A stretch of 64,000 nucleotides of DNA, taken from the NCBI GenBank assembly GCA_030762935.1, contig CM060896.1, positions 9,977,501 through 10,041,500 of the forward strand. The letters run 5' to 3'. Below the pieces are notes generated by a model, which was not told where the DNA came from, did not search any database, and saw nothing but the letters and a program-made list of their open reading frames with translations. A program made the translations under genes and the position numbers. Source of the stretch: Hymenopus coronatus. Lineage: Eukaryota > Arthropoda > Insecta > Mantodea > Hymenopodidae. The first letter of the stretch is position 1, and the number at the start of each line of letters is the position of its first letter. Below, piece by piece: positions 23,766 through 35,689 of this stretch.

Positions 23766-24280
23766 TATTTTACTACGTTCATAGTGTATAAAAAATATAT
23801 TGTATTGCAGCCTAAAATTCAATACCAGAAATAATCGTTCTCACACACCCCGAATTCAATATAAAGCATTTTTTAGAAAAAGATATTGTGTTCTGTGGAC
23901 AGCATAGTTCAAAAACGAAAAGACCCTTAAACACAAAACTTGGTATTTAAGCTCGGTATTTTCCAAGGATGCGACACGACGATTTTCAAGAAAATCCCCC
24001 CATCCCCAACTACACTTTACATGGAACTTTTTTTGAAAATTTTGATTTTCTGCAAAATGGCTTTAACGATTTTGATTATAAACTCTTATATTTAAGATAT
24101 TTATGTGATAAATAAATTGTAGGTCTTCAATTTTCTTGGAATAGCCTCTGAAGGCATGTTTATTCTGGATGAATTTTGTGGAATTTTGCATAACTGGTAA
24201 ACCGTTAAAGATAGGAAAAAACTTACATAACCAAAAACATAGATCTCGTTAAAACACATAATTTATGTTATGTACATTTT
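23766..24280 (+). repeat. R1 copy, forward, truncated by next copy
   Basis: Degenerate hairpin (ACTACGTTCATAGTGTATA). Ends in mid B at TTATGTACATTTTT where the following copy starts, the same junction as at 11546. Confidence 0.83.
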
Positions 24281-25110
24281 TACTTTCTCTACACGTATTA
24301 TGTACATTGTGTACAAAGAGAGGGAGTATTGTATTAAACCCAAAAATTCAATACCGAGATTTCACCGGAAATACATGTTTTGGGACCCACTGAATCCAAA
24401 AAAAGTATTTTCAGAAAAGCATCCTTGTGCATGTGTGCGTGCGTCTGTGGACAGCATAGCTCAAAAACGAAACGTCTGTTAAAAACCAAACTTGATATTT
24501 AGGTTTGGTACCTTCCAAGGATGCGACACGAAGATTTCCCCCCCCCCCCCGCCCCAAACTACCCTATACATGGGAAAAAAAATCGAACATTTTGATTTTT
24601 TCAAAAATGGCTCTAACTATTTAAGATATTAAATTATAATTATATATTAAAGATATTTACCTGACAAACAAAATGTATATCTTGAATATCCTCGGAAGAC
24701 TACTTTATTCTGGATCAATTTTACGGAATTTTGCATTACTGCTACACCGTAAGAGATGGACAAAAAATTGCCACACACAAAAAATTAGAGCAGTTTAGAA
24801 CACAGCATTTTTGTAACATGCATTTTCTTCGTGGAGTTGATCGTTTTTTAGATATTCCTAGTTATTGGTTTCAGCTTTAAAAAACCTATACTTTTCTCAT
24901 ACAGGAATTTGTCAACTCGTGTCCATACAAACAAAGGAACTTCAGTCACATAGCAACCAGCTTTTGGCTTTCACTTTAACCTATGATACTCCCTTATTTC
25001 GCTTCCACTTACAAGGAAGCAAGCAATAAGACTATTTCTGCTAATTTTTTCTCGTTTATCATAAAGTAAATAGAAGTATAAGCATTTTAAGAATTTGTTG
25101 CAGAGATGTG
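24277..25110 (+). repeat. R1 copy, forward
   Basis: Hairpin TACTTTCTCTACACGTATTATGTACATTGTG, slot GTGCATGTGTGCGTGCG, a C-run at 24537-24550, then full B as far as TTGCAGAGATGTG. The terminal 40 bp are missing. Confidence 0.86.
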
Positions 25111-25359
25111 AATCCGCCACTGGAGTTAAACAGGTGGCCAGGAAAGGATCCCATTAACATTTTTACTCGAGTCAATTAAATCGGGAACAATTGGGGGCGT
25201 TGTTTTTAAATAACCTTCCGTGGTTGTTGTCGCGTGCACTCTGAACAATAGTGTTCCTGTGTTCGGACACAGCTCAGCACTCAAACCGTCTTGCACCGGA
25301 AACCTTCCTATCTCAACATGTATAGTTAGTCAGTTGTCCATGAGTGACGGACGCTAGCT
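25111..25359. other. Unassigned spacer
   Basis: Roughly 250 bp of mixed composition without a recognised feature. Confidence 0.45.
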
Positions 25360-25409
25360 TTTAACTTTCTCTACATAGCCTATAGAGAAGATATTTCCTC
25401 ACGAATCCA
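25360..25409 (+). repeat. R1 hairpin remnant
   Basis: TTAACTTTCTCTACATAGCCTATAGAGAAG: a hairpin with its centre deleted and almost no A segment, abutting the outer end of a reverse copy. Confidence 0.7.
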
Positions 25410-25732
25410 AAACAATCTTATGTGTTCCATGCACATGACTTTCTCTACATCTCAGCAATTAATTATTGTTAAAAAGCTTATGCTTCTATTTACTTCATGC
25501 TAATCAGAAAAAATTAGCAGAAATAGTCTTATTACTTGCTTCCTTATAAGTAGAAGCGAAATAAGGGAGTACCATAGGTTAAAGTGATAGTCAAAAGCTG
25601 GTTGCTATGTGACTGAAGTTCCTTTGTTTGTATGGACACGAGTTGACAAATTCCTGCATGAGAAAATTATAACTTTTTCAAAGCTGAAACCAAAAACATC
25701 GAATATCTCAAAAACGATTAATTCCACGAATA
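25410..25732 (-). repeat. R1 outer half, reverse
   Basis: CTTATGTGTTCCATGCACATGAC through GATTAATTCCACGAATATATAT. It breaks in B, then forward sequence begins, an inverted pair without a hairpin at the junction. Confidence 0.82.
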
Positions 25733-25740
25733 TATATATA

Positions 25741-26436
25741 TAAATTTTCGAAAAAAGTTTCTAAAAAGTGGCTCTAACGATTTTGATTAAAATATCGTAT
25801 ATTAAAGACATTTACCTGACAAATAAAATGTATATTTTGAATTTTCTGGGTATAGCCTGTGAAGAATACTTTATTCTGAGTAAATTTTACGGAATTTTGC
25901 ATAACTGCTAAACTGTAAGAGATGGATAAAAACTTACCACACAAAAATGTAGAACACATTAAAACACACAATTTATGTTGTATACATTTTTTTTCGTGGA
26001 GTTGATTGTTTTTCAGATATTCCTTGTTTTTGGTTTAAGCTATAAAAACTTATACTTTTCTCATACAGGAATTTGTCAACTCGTGTCCATACAAACAAAG
26101 GAACTTCAGTCACATAGCAACCAGCTTTTGACTATCACTTTAATCTATGGTACTCCCTTATTTCGCTTCTACTTACATGGAAGTAAGAAATAAAACTATT
26201 TCTACCAATTTTTTCTCGATTAGTAGGAAGTAAATAGAAGCATAGTCTTTTTAAAAATAATTTATTGCAGAGATATAGAGAAAGTCATGTGAATGGAACT
26301 CATCAGATTTTTTTTTTTTTTTGATACAGGGGACCCTAAAACATAAATTTCCATTGAAATCTCGGTATCGAATTTTTAGGTGGAGTGCAATACCTTTTCT
26401 ATACACTATGTACATAGTACGTGTAGAGAAAGACAA
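25741..26436 (+). repeat. R1 B segment, forward, with trailing reversed A-H module
   Basis: Begins AAATTTTCGAAAAAAG, reaches CATCAGATTTT at about 26322, then a T-run, reversed A (GGGGACCCTAAAACATAAATT) and H (CACTATGTACATAGTACGTGTAGAG). Confidence 0.85.
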
Positions 26437-26454
26437 AAGGCTATTGTAGAGAAA

Positions 26455-26496
<42 letters not shown>

Positions 26497-27125
26497 ACAG
26501 TACAACTGAAAAACGTAAAGTGCTTCAAATACAAAACTTGATATTTAAATATCGTTTCTTGCAAGAATGTGACACGAAGATTTTCAAGAAAAGCCCACCC
26601 CCAACTACCTTTACGTGGAAAAAAAATTCAACATTTTTGGTTTTGTGATAAAACGGCTCAAACGATTTTGATTAAGATCTCTTGCATTTAATGTATTTGC
26701 ATGATAAATAAAATGTATATTTTGAATTTTCTGGGAATAGGCTCTGAAACGTGTTTATTCTGGATGAGTTTTTCAGAAGTTTGTATAAGATTTATACCGT
26801 AAGCGATAGTCAAAAACTTACTAGAGAAAAAATGTAGACCTCATTAAAACACATAATTATGTCTATATATTGGGTGGGGCTGGCCGTTTTCGAGATATTC
26901 GTTGTTATTGGTTTCAGTTTTGAAATACTTAAAGTTTGCTCATTCGGAAACTTGTCAGCTTTTGGCCACGCAAAGAAATGGATTTCCATCCCATGGCAAC
27001 GACATTTTAAAACATTTGACTGTTGGTTTAGCCTGGTGCATGCCCTTATTTACAAGGAAGGAAGAAATAAGACCGTTTCTGATAATGTTTATCTCGGTTA
27101 GCAGGAGGTGGATAGAAGAATAAGT
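26437..27125 (+). repeat. R1/R1b B segment, forward, no A
   Basis: Starts directly after a hairpin at GCTATTGTAGAGAAAATGTG with (GT)n at 26457-26494. The second half switches to R1b words (GGCCACGCAAAGAAATGG). Ends AGAAGAATAAGTTG. Confidence 0.8.
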
Positions 27126-27297
27126 TGACTAAGAGACAGACGCGCCTCATGGACATGCAGTGTTTAACGAGCTGTGTGCACATAATGGAAGTGCAGCGGT
27201 ATTCCCTGACATAGTCCTCCAAATTATCTTTCTGTGTATTCTTGCCAACCCAACTTTCAATGGAGTATGTTCTTAGCAAAGACAAGCTACACAACTA

Positions 27298-27721
27298 AGA
27301 GGGCCTTTTTTTTTAACTCCAATAGGCTTAAATAAAAGACAAGTTCATAGAAAACAATTATTTTATTACTAAAAGTTTTGTACACTTATGGTTACTTTTC
27401 AACATAATCACCGAAAAGACCGAGACATTTATCGTACCTGTGCACAAGCTTTACAATACCCGCTTCAAAAAATGTTGCCGCCAATGATTTCAAATGAGCA
27501 TTGACGTTATTTTGAACATCTTCGTGTGAGTTTGCGGAGAGCCATTCAAAACAAACGAAGACTTGAGGAATTGTGTTGATCCTTGACAACGCTCGTCCAC
27601 ACAACCCATCGGCTCCTTGAACAATTTCAATGGGACATTTTCGATCATCCGCCGTACATATTGTTTTCTATGACCTTGTCTTTTATTTATAGCCTATCTG
27701 AGCTTGAAGAAACGGCCTTCG
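27298..27721. mobile_element. Mariner-derived palindromic MITE, second copy
   Basis: 424 bp flanked by TA. It has the same inverted ends and the same central arrangement as 19184-19741 but inserted the other way round. On the minus strand QNNVNAHLKSLAATFFEAGI through LFGDYVEK ends at 27392. On the plus strand QFQWDIFDHPPY is followed by a deletion that removes the DLAPSD region. It has no transposase capacity. Confidence 0.87.
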
Positions 27722-28066
27722 TATACAACCAAGCACTAGTCTCTGGTAAATCAGTATCATATGCTTGGAATCCATGTCATGTGGAATTCTGGGAAATGAA
27801 TCAGCTGATCAGGCAGCTAAAGAAGCTACCACAGCAAGTATGGACTTCCTCAATTTCTTTGAAAGGACTTGACCTAATCAATGGAAAGCCACATCTAGAT
27901 GATATTCACACCTCCATCTAGTATTTCAAACGAAAAGATCAAATTGTATAAAGCCGACTAGGTTTTGGACAAACACCTGGACCATGAACCTCCTCCTGAG
28001 TGTGACCTCATCATTTCACCATCGCTATCTACGACATAGACACAAATGCGACGTCCTCAACCCTGG
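27722..28066 (+). pseudogene. LINE ORF2 RNase H-domain remnant
   Basis: The plus-strand frame gives SGKSVSYAWNPCHV. A one-base shift leads into GNESADQAAKEATTASMDF, together the two signature stretches of the RNase H domain of LINE polymerases. Further on RKDQIV..SRL is the start of the usual C-terminal extension. At least one frameshift and several stops are present. There is no RT sequence next to it; its 5' side is the mariner MITE and its 3' side an R1 copy. It is a dead fragment, and its clade (Jockey, I or R1 type) cannot be fixed. Confidence 0.75.
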
Positions 28067-28067
28067 A

Positions 28068-28903
28068 CAAAAATCTGATGTGTTCCATTCACATCACTTG
28101 TTCTACATCTCTGCAACAAAGTATTGTTAAAAGGCATATACCTCTATTTATTTCATTACTTATTACTTACTTTCTTGTAAATTGAAACGAAATAAGGGAG
28201 TACCATAGGTTAAACTGATAGTCAAAGGCTGATTTCTAAGTGACTGAAGATCCTTTGTTTGAATGGACAGGAGTTGACAAATTTCTGTATGACAAAAGAA
28301 TAAGTTTTTCAAAGCTGAGACTAAAAACAGGAATATCTAAAAAAAACGATCAACTCCACGAAAAATATGTATTTAACATAAATTGTGTGTTTTAATGTGC
28401 TGTACATTTTTTGACTTGTACGTTTTTGTCCATCTCTTACAGTTTAGCAGTTATGGAAAATTCCGTAAAATTCATCCAGAATAAAAAAGTCTTCAGCTAT
28501 TATTCCCAGAAAATTCAAGATATACATTTCATTTGTCATGTAAATATATTTAATATACGACATTTTAATCAAAATTGTTTGAGCCATTTTTGAGAAAATC
28601 AAAATGTTCGAGAAAAAATTCTATATAAAGGGTATTTGGGGGTGGGAGGATTTTCTTGAAAGTCTTCGTGTCGCATCCTTAGGAGATACCAAATTTAAAT
28701 ACCAAGTTTGGTATTCAACGGTCTTTTCGTTTTTGAGCTATAATGTCCACAGACACCCCCAGGACCTACTCCAAAAATGCTTCTTCTGGATTCAGGGGGC
28801 CCCAAAACATGTATTTCCGGGGAAATCTCGGTATTGAATTTTTGGCTGTATTACAATACCTTCTCTATACATTATGCACATAGTACGTGTAGAGAAAGTA
28901 AAA
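28068..28903 (-). repeat. R1 copy, reverse, full length
   Basis: AATCTGATGTGTTCCATTCACATCAC through CATTATGCACATAGTACGTGTAGAGAAAG. The AC slot is short (ACAGACACCCCC). Confidence 0.88.
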
Positions 28904-29087
28904 ACATATATATTATGTTTACGTTTTTCAAATATTGTTGTATGTAATTGTATTGTTTTCTCTGTAATTTACAGTTAAATGCTCTATTAATGTTTCTAAA
29001 CATTCTAATCCTATTGTAAATTCCTATTTCATTCTAATCCCTTAAAATAGTCGCCATAATACTTTATTGTTGAAGCGACATTAAATA

Positions 29088-29945
29088 AAAAATCTGATGT
29101 GTTCCATTCACATGACTTTCTCTATATCTCTGTAAATTATTATTGTTAATAGGCTTATCTTTTATTTATTTCATGCTAATCGAGCAAAATTAGCAGAAAT
29201 AGTCTTATTTCTTGCTTTATTGTAAGTAGAAGCGAAATAAAGGAGTACCATAGGTTAAAGTGAAAGCCAAAAGCTGGTTGCTATGTGACTGATGTTCCTT
29301 TGTTTGTATGGACAGGAGTTGACAAATTCCTGTATGAGAAAAGTGTAAGTTTTTCAAAGCTGAAACCAAGAGAAACGAATATCTCAAAAACAATCAACTC
29401 AACGAAAAAAATGTATATAACATAAATTGTGTGTTTTAACGTGCTCTACATTTTTTGTGGGTTAAGTTTTTGTCCTTCTCTTGCGGTTTAGCAGTTATGA
29501 AAAATTCGTCCAGAATAAAGCAGTCTTCAGAGGCTATTCCCAGAAAATTCAAAATATACATTTTATATGTCAGGTAAATAACTTTAATATACGATATTTT
29601 AATAAAAATCGTTCGAGCCATTTTTCACAAAATCAAAATTTTCGAAAAATGTCCCATGTAAAGGGTAGTTTGGGGTGGGGGGATTTTTCTAAAAATCTTC
29701 GTGTCGCGTCCCTGGAAGATACTAAACTTAAATTCCAAGTTTGGTACTTTACCGACTTTTCGTTTTTGAGTTATCGTGTTCACAGACACACGGACACACA
29801 CGGACCTTTTTCTGAAAATACTTTTTATGGATACAGGGGACCCTAAAACATATATTTCCGGTGAAATCTCGGTATCGAATTTTTTGGTGGAGTGCAATAC
29901 TTTCTCTATACACTAATGTACATAGTGCGTATAGAGAAAATAATA
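29088..29945 (-). repeat. R1 copy, reverse, full length
   Basis: Well preserved from AATCTGATGTG to ATGTACATAGTGCGTATAGAG. It is joined head to tail to the next reverse copy at an A-rich junction (AATAATAAAAAAATC). The 185 bp before it are AT-rich and unassigned. Confidence 0.9.
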
Positions 29946-30842
29946 AAAAAATCTTATGTGTTACACTCACATGACTTTCTCTAGCTGCTCTACAAAACTC
30001 CTACAAAAGATTATTCTTCTTTGTACACAATGCTAATCAAGATAAATGTTAGCAGAATGTTATTATTACTTAGTTCCTTATAAGTAGAAGGGAATAAAGG
30101 AATGCGCTATGGTAAAGAGATTGTCAAATGTTTTAAAAGCTATCGTTATGCGATTGTCATTGCAAATCCTTCTTTGCTTGGCCAGGAGTAGAACAAAGGA
30201 AAAACAGACACTTCTTGTCTGAGAAAAGTTTAAGTACTTCACAATTGAAACTAATAACAAGGAATATCTTGAAAATGCCTACCTCCACAACAAAAACGTA
30301 AAGGACAAAAATTGTGTGTTTTGTCATGAGGTACATTTTTTGTGAAGTACGTTTATTTCTATCGCTTACGGTTTAGTAGTTAAGCAAAATTCAGCAACAT
30401 TCATCCAGAATAAAGAGGTCTTCAGAGGCTATTCCCAAAAAGTTCGCGATATACATTTTATTTCGGACATAAATAGTTTTAATATACGGGATTTTAATCA
30501 AAATCGTTAGAGCCACTTTTAAGAAAATCAAAATTTTCGAATTTTTTTCCATGTAAAGGGTGGTTTGTGGTGGGGGATTTTTTTGAAAATCTTCGTGTCG
30601 CATCCTTTGAAGATACTAAACCTAAATACCAAGTTTGGTATTTATCGGTCTTTTGGGGGGGGGGCTATGCTGTCCACAGACACACACACACACGGACCTT
30701 TTTTTAAAAATGTTGTTTTCGGACTCAGGGGACCCCAAAACATAAATTTCCGGTGAAATCTCGGTATCGAATGTTTGGGTGCATTACAATACCTTCTCTA
30801 CCCCTTTGTACATTGTACATATGGGGCTAGAGAAAGTAAAAA
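29946..30842 (-). repeat. R1b/R1 mosaic copy, reverse
   Basis: The outer half is R1b (TTATGTGTTACACTCACATG, TTAAAAGCTATCGTTATGCGATTG) and the inner half is standard R1 (TCTTCAGAGGCTATTCCC onward). The subfamily switch within one copy suggests recombination or gene conversion. The hairpin is variant: CTACCCCTTTGTACATTGTACATATGGGGCTAGAG. Confidence 0.82.
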
Positions 30843-30893
30843 GGACTTGTTACAGAGATGTAGAAAAAGTCACGTGATGGAACACGTGGAATT
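30843..30893 (+). repeat. R1 outer-end fragment, forward
   Basis: Only the last 50 bp of B (ACAGAGATGTAGAAAAAGTCACGTGATGG) between two copies. Confidence 0.75.
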
Positions 30894-31049
30894 TTTACGT
30901 TCTCTACACGTACTATGTACATAGTGTATAGAGAAGGTATTATATTGCACCCAAAAATTCAATACCGAGATTTCAGCGGAAATAGATGTTTCAGGGCCCC
31001 CTGAATATAAAAAAGGTATGTTTAGAAAACTGTCTATGTGTGTGTATGA

Positions 31050-31116
<67 letters not shown>

Positions 31117-31786
31117 CAGCATAGCTCGAAAACGAAATAACCGTTAAAAACCAAACTTGGTATTTAAGTTTAGTATCTTCCAAGGATGCGACAGGAACAT
31201 TTTCAAGAAAATTCCCCCACCCGAACTACCCTTTATATGGAACAAATTTCGAAATTTTTATTTTCTCAAAAATGACTAACAATTTTGATTAAAATATCGT
31301 ATATTATAGATATTTATCTGGTAAATAAAATGTATATCTTGGATTTTCTGGGAATAGTCTCTGAAGACTACTTTATTCCGGATGGATTTTACTGTATTTT
31401 GCATAACTGCTAAACCGTATGAGTTGGATAAAAACTTACTGCACAGAAAATGTAGAGCTCGTTAAAACACACAGTTTATGTTATATACATTTTTTTCAAG
31501 TAGTTGATCGTTTTTAAAATATTTGTTTTATTTACAGCTTTGAAAAACTTAGAGTTATCTCACACAGAAATTTGTTAACTCCTGTCCATAGAAATAAATG
31601 AACTTGAGTCACATAGCAACCAGCTTTTGGCTATCATTTTAACCTATGGTACTCCCTTATTTTGCTTCTACTTACAAGGAAGCAAGTAATTAAATTATTT
31701 CTGGTAATTTTTTCTCGATTAGCATGAAATAAATAGAGGCATAAGCTTTTTAACAATAATTTGTGGCAGAGATGTAGAGAAAGTCA
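30894..31786 (+). repeat. R1 copy, forward, with long (GT)n
   Basis: The slot reads TATGAGTGAGTG followed by about 30 GT repeats (31054-31114), the longest in the window. The GTGAGTG word links this slot with the minisatellite at 1-597. B is complete except for the last 40 bp. Confidence 0.9.
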
Positions 31787-31919
31787 ACACTTGAGACATA
31801 TTTAGGGCATTCTGGTGGATATAAATCTACGGTCTAATAGATAAAGTTACCAAAAGATGGCAGAGGAACCGTTAGAGAAAGGGCTTGGCGACGAACACCT
31901 GGCAAGAGATGATGTGTTT

Positions 31920-32145
31920 TGTTACCAATAAAAGGACGTGACTCACTCAGATGTTCGCGTGGGCCGCCACTAATGTCTCCATCTCACGACGTTCTTTTGT
32001 TCTCGGACACTTGCGGATTTGGACACAAACCGCACCACGTCTGCTCCTCTCAGCTTGACGAGCGATCTTCACATGTTTTCTTCTTGCCTAACCTAACATT
32101 CCTATCACACAAATAAACTGTTACAAATGGTGCCGAAATTTATTA
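31920..32145 (+). mobile_element. Possible LTR end with primer-binding-like motif
   Basis: Single-copy sequence ending AAATAAACTGTTACAAATGGTGCCGAAATTT. An AATAAA signal, a TGTTACA boundary and a TGGTGCCGAA motif are the usual LTR/primer-binding-site junction of BEL/Pao-type retrotransposons. No second LTR, gag or pol is present, so this would be an LTR fragment truncated just inside the internal region. 31787-31919 may be further LTR sequence. Confidence 0.4.
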
Positions 32146-32158
32146 CGTATGAATGTTG

Positions 32159-32998
32159 AAAAAATCTGATGTGTTCCATTCACATGACTTTCTCTTCATC
32201 TCTGCAACAAATTATTGTTAAAAGCTTTTGCTTCTATTTACTTAAAGCTAATCGAGAAAACATTAGCAGAAATAGTCTTTTACTTGCTTCCTTGTAAGCA
32301 GAAGCGAAATAAGGGAGTACCATAGGTTAAAGTGATACTCAAAAGCTGGTTGCCATGTGACTGAAGTTCCTTTGTTTGTATGGACAGGAGTTGACAAATT
32401 CCTGTATGAGAAAAGTATAAGTTTTACAAAGCTGAAACCAATAACAAGGAATATCTCAAAAGCGATCAACTCCACGAAAAAAAAAAAAAAAAAGTTAGGC
32501 AACATAAATTGTGTGTTTTATTGTGCTATCATTTTTTGACGGTTAAGCAGTTATGCAAATACTTAAAATTCATCCAGAATAAAGTATTCTTCAGAGCTTA
32601 AGCCTATAAAATCCAGGATATACATTTCGATAGTCATAAAAAATACCTTAAATATAAGGTATGATAATCAAAATCGTTAGAGCCGTTTTTGAGAAAATCA
32701 AAATTTTCGAAAAATGTACCATGTAAAGGGTAGTTTGGGTTTTCATTAAAACTTCGTACCCAGCCTTGGAAGATACCAAACATATATACCAAGTTTGGTA
32801 TTTAACAGTCTTTTCGTTTTTGAGCTATGCACAAACACGCCTAGAGACAAACACACGGATATGTTTCCATATATTTTTTTTTTTTTAATTTAGCGAGTCT
32901 GGGTTATTTCCTGTGAAATCTCGGTATCAAATTTTTGGGTGCAATACAATACTTTCTCTATACATTATGTACATGTTACGTGTAGAGAAAGTAAAAAC
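32159..32998 (-). repeat. R1 copy, reverse, left arm of dimer
   Basis: Starts AAAATCTGATGTGTTCCATTC and ends at hairpin ACATTATGTACATGTTACGTGTAGAGAAAG. Forward B follows immediately. Confidence 0.88.
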
Positions 32999-33491
32999 GT
33001 TTTCAGACAAAAATCTGTGTGTGAATGTATGAGCCTAGGGACAGCATAGCTCAAAAACCAAAAGTCCTTTAAATAGCAAACTTGGTATTTAAGTTGGTAT
33101 CTTGCAAGGATGCGACACGAAGATTTTCAAGAAAATCACCCCAGCCCCTTTACATGGAACAACTTTCCAAAATTTTCATTTTCTTAAAAATGGCTCTAAC
33201 AATTTTATTAAAATCCCGTATTTTATGTCATTTGCAACGCAAATAAAATGTATATCTTGAATTTTCTGGGAATAGCCTCTCAAGATTTTGGATGTATTTT
33301 GCTGAATTTTGTATAACTGATAAACCGTAAAAGATAGATAAAACTTTTGCGCAAAAAATGTATATCTCGTTAAAACACACCATTTATGTCATATACTTTT
33401 TGTTGTGGAATTAAGTGTTTTCGAGATATTCCTTGTTATTGATTTCAATTGTGAAGTACTTATGCTTTTCTCAGACAGGAAGTGTCCGTTT
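32999..33491 (+). repeat. R1 B segment, forward, right arm, truncated
   Basis: Starts at GTTTTCAGACAAAAATCTGTGTG without an A segment and stops at CAGACAGGAAGTGTCCG, where another forward copy begins. Confidence 0.83.
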
Positions 33492-34354
33492 TTTACTTTC
33501 TCTATACGTGCTATGTATATAGGGTATAGAGAAGGTATTGCACTCCACCAAAAAATTCGATACCGAGATTTCACCGGAAATATATGTTTTAGAGTCCCCT
33601 GTATCCAAAAAAAAAAGTATTTTCAGAAAAAGGTCCGTGTGAGTGTGTGTGTGTGTCCGTGTGTCTGTGAACACGATAACTCAAAAATGAAAAGTCGGTA
33701 AAATACCAAACTTGGTATTTAAGTTTAGTATCTTCCAGGAATGCGACACGAAGATTTTGAGAAAAATCCCCCCACCCCTAACTACCCTTTACATGGAACT
33801 TTTTTCGAAATTTTTGATTTTCTAAAAAATGGCTCTAATGATTTTGATTAAAATATAATATATTAAGGATATTTACATGTCAAATAAAATGCATATTTTG
33901 AATTTTCTGGGAATAGCCTCTGAAGAGTACTTTATTCTTAGTCAATTTTACGGTATTTTGCACAACTACTAAACCGTAAGAGATGGGTAAAAACTTACCA
34001 CAGAACAAATGTAGAGCACCTTAAAACACACAATTTATGTTATATACATTTTTTTCGTGGAGTTGATTGTTTTTTAGATATTCCTTGTTTTTTTTTTTTC
34101 AGCTATAAAGACATACTTTTCTCATACAGGACTTTGTGAACTCATGTCCATACAAACAAAGGAACTTCAGTCGCAGAGCAACCTGCCTTTGACTATCACT
34201 TTAACGTATGGTACTCCCTTATTTCGCTTCTACTAACAAGGAAGCAAGTAATAAGACTATTTCTGCTAATTTTTGCTCCATTAGATGAAATAAATAGAAT
34301 AATTTGTTGCAGTGATATAGAGAAAGTCATGTGAATGGAACACATCAGATTTTC
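33489..34354 (+). repeat. R1 copy, forward, full length
   Basis: Hairpin TACTTTCTCTATACGTGCTATGTATATAGGG, slot GTGTGAGTGTGTGTGTGTCC, complete B to ACACATCAGATTTTC. Confidence 0.9.
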
Positions 34355-34599
34355 TTCTGTTTTACTCCTGGCCCAGCAAAGAAGCGATTTGCAATGACAA
34401 TCGCATAACGACAGTTTTTAAAACATTTGAGTATCACTTTAGCATCACACATTCCTCTAGTTGTCTTCTACTTATAAGGAAGTAATAAGAACATTCTGCT
34501 AATGTTTATCTCGATTAGCATTGTGTAGAGAGAAGAATTGTCTTTTGTAAGAAGTTTATTTGTAGAAAGTCAAGTGAATGTATCACATCGGAGTTTTTC
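34355..34599 (+). repeat. R1b outer half, forward
   Basis: CTGTTTTACTCCTGGCCCAGC to AATGTATCACATCGGAGTTTTT, attached directly to the end of a standard copy. Confidence 0.75.
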
Positions 34600-34965
34600 T
34601 GCTCGTGCTACTTGAATCGAATTCTTGTCTTGATGAATCAAAGCAGCAACTAAATGCAGTAGCGAGGCTTATGAATGACATGGAACAGAATGCAATCAAT
34701 TGAACACAGTTTTCCTTACATGGCGATGATAATGACGCATTTCCATTCAGAGAACCGACCGACCGGGTGGCCACGGAGACATAAACAAATGCGACAACAA
34801 AAAATCCGACGGTCGCACCTGTGTGTAACTAGATTGTTTTTGTCCTTCAGTGGCGTGCAGTCTACTCCCACAGAATACTAGCTTTATCCTATCCTATAGA
34901 CTTCGTATATACATTTCATCTATCCTAAGAAATAACAAAAATAAAGTAAATAGAGACTGAAATAT
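34600..34965. other. Unassigned spacer
   Basis: About 365 bp of mixed composition. Short antisense frames exist, but nothing resembles a known protein or repeat. Confidence 0.5.
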
Positions 34966-35338
34966 CAATTGTTTCACATAGCCACCGGCTTTTAAAGGAT
35001 GAGACTATCACTTTAGCCTGTGCATTTTATTACTTCCATTCTACTTACAAGGAGCTAGTACTAAGACTATTGCTACTAATTCTGCTTATGATCAGCAAGA
35101 TGTAGATAACAGATTAATGTTTTGAATAAAAGGTTTGTTTACCGAACAGCTAGAGGACATCATGTGAATGGAACATATTACATTTGTTACCTTCTACTTA
35201 CAAGGAAGCAAGTAATAAGGGCAATTTCTGTTAATGTTTATCTCGATTAGTATGATTAGATAAAAGAATAAGCTTTTTAACAATAATTGTTACAGAGATG
35301 TAGAGAAAGCCATGTGAATGGAACACATTAGATTTTTC
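34966..35338 (+). repeat. R1b fragments, forward
   Basis: Two stacked outer ends. The first ends after GGTTTGTTTACCGAACAGCTAGAGGACATCATGTGAATGG. A second begins at CCTTCTACTTACAAGG and ends AACACATTAGATTTTT. Same arrangement as 12461-12770. Confidence 0.72.
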
Positions 35339-35534
35339 TCAGAGGAGTCTTTATCAGGCTTAAGGTTCTTTTACGTGCCGTAAATCTACGACACGGGAGC
35401 AACTTCCTTTCCGAAGGAAGCCATGCTAAAGAGTTTTACCACGAAAACATCCATCGTCCTCCGCCGGGTTTGAACGCGCGACCTTCGGTACATGAAGGTA
35501 GCATGATAAGGATAGTGTGCACGCGTGGTGCCAA
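35339..35534 (-). mobile_element. tRNA-derived SINE (source family of the 92-bp satellite)
   Basis: On the minus strand: CACCACGCGTGCACAC head, GGTCGCGCGTTCAAACCCG fitting a B box, then CTTAGCATGG-like, CTTCCTTCGGA and CGTGTCGTAGATTTACGGCAC, ending GAACCTTAAGCCTGATAAAGACTCCTCTGAG. The same body occurs on the plus strand at 37285-37440, where its tail has become tandemly repeated. Confidence 0.8.
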
Positions 35535-35689
35535 CTAGTGAAGGGTCGATAATGAAAGAGCAAGCGTATTGCTGCAAACCTAACAATAGTTGTCAATCTA
35601 ACCTGGTTGCCATCTGAAACCTCAGTTAAATATTATCTGGACACTAAAATGACAGGCAATTATCACATTACTAGCTCAAACTTTATCCA

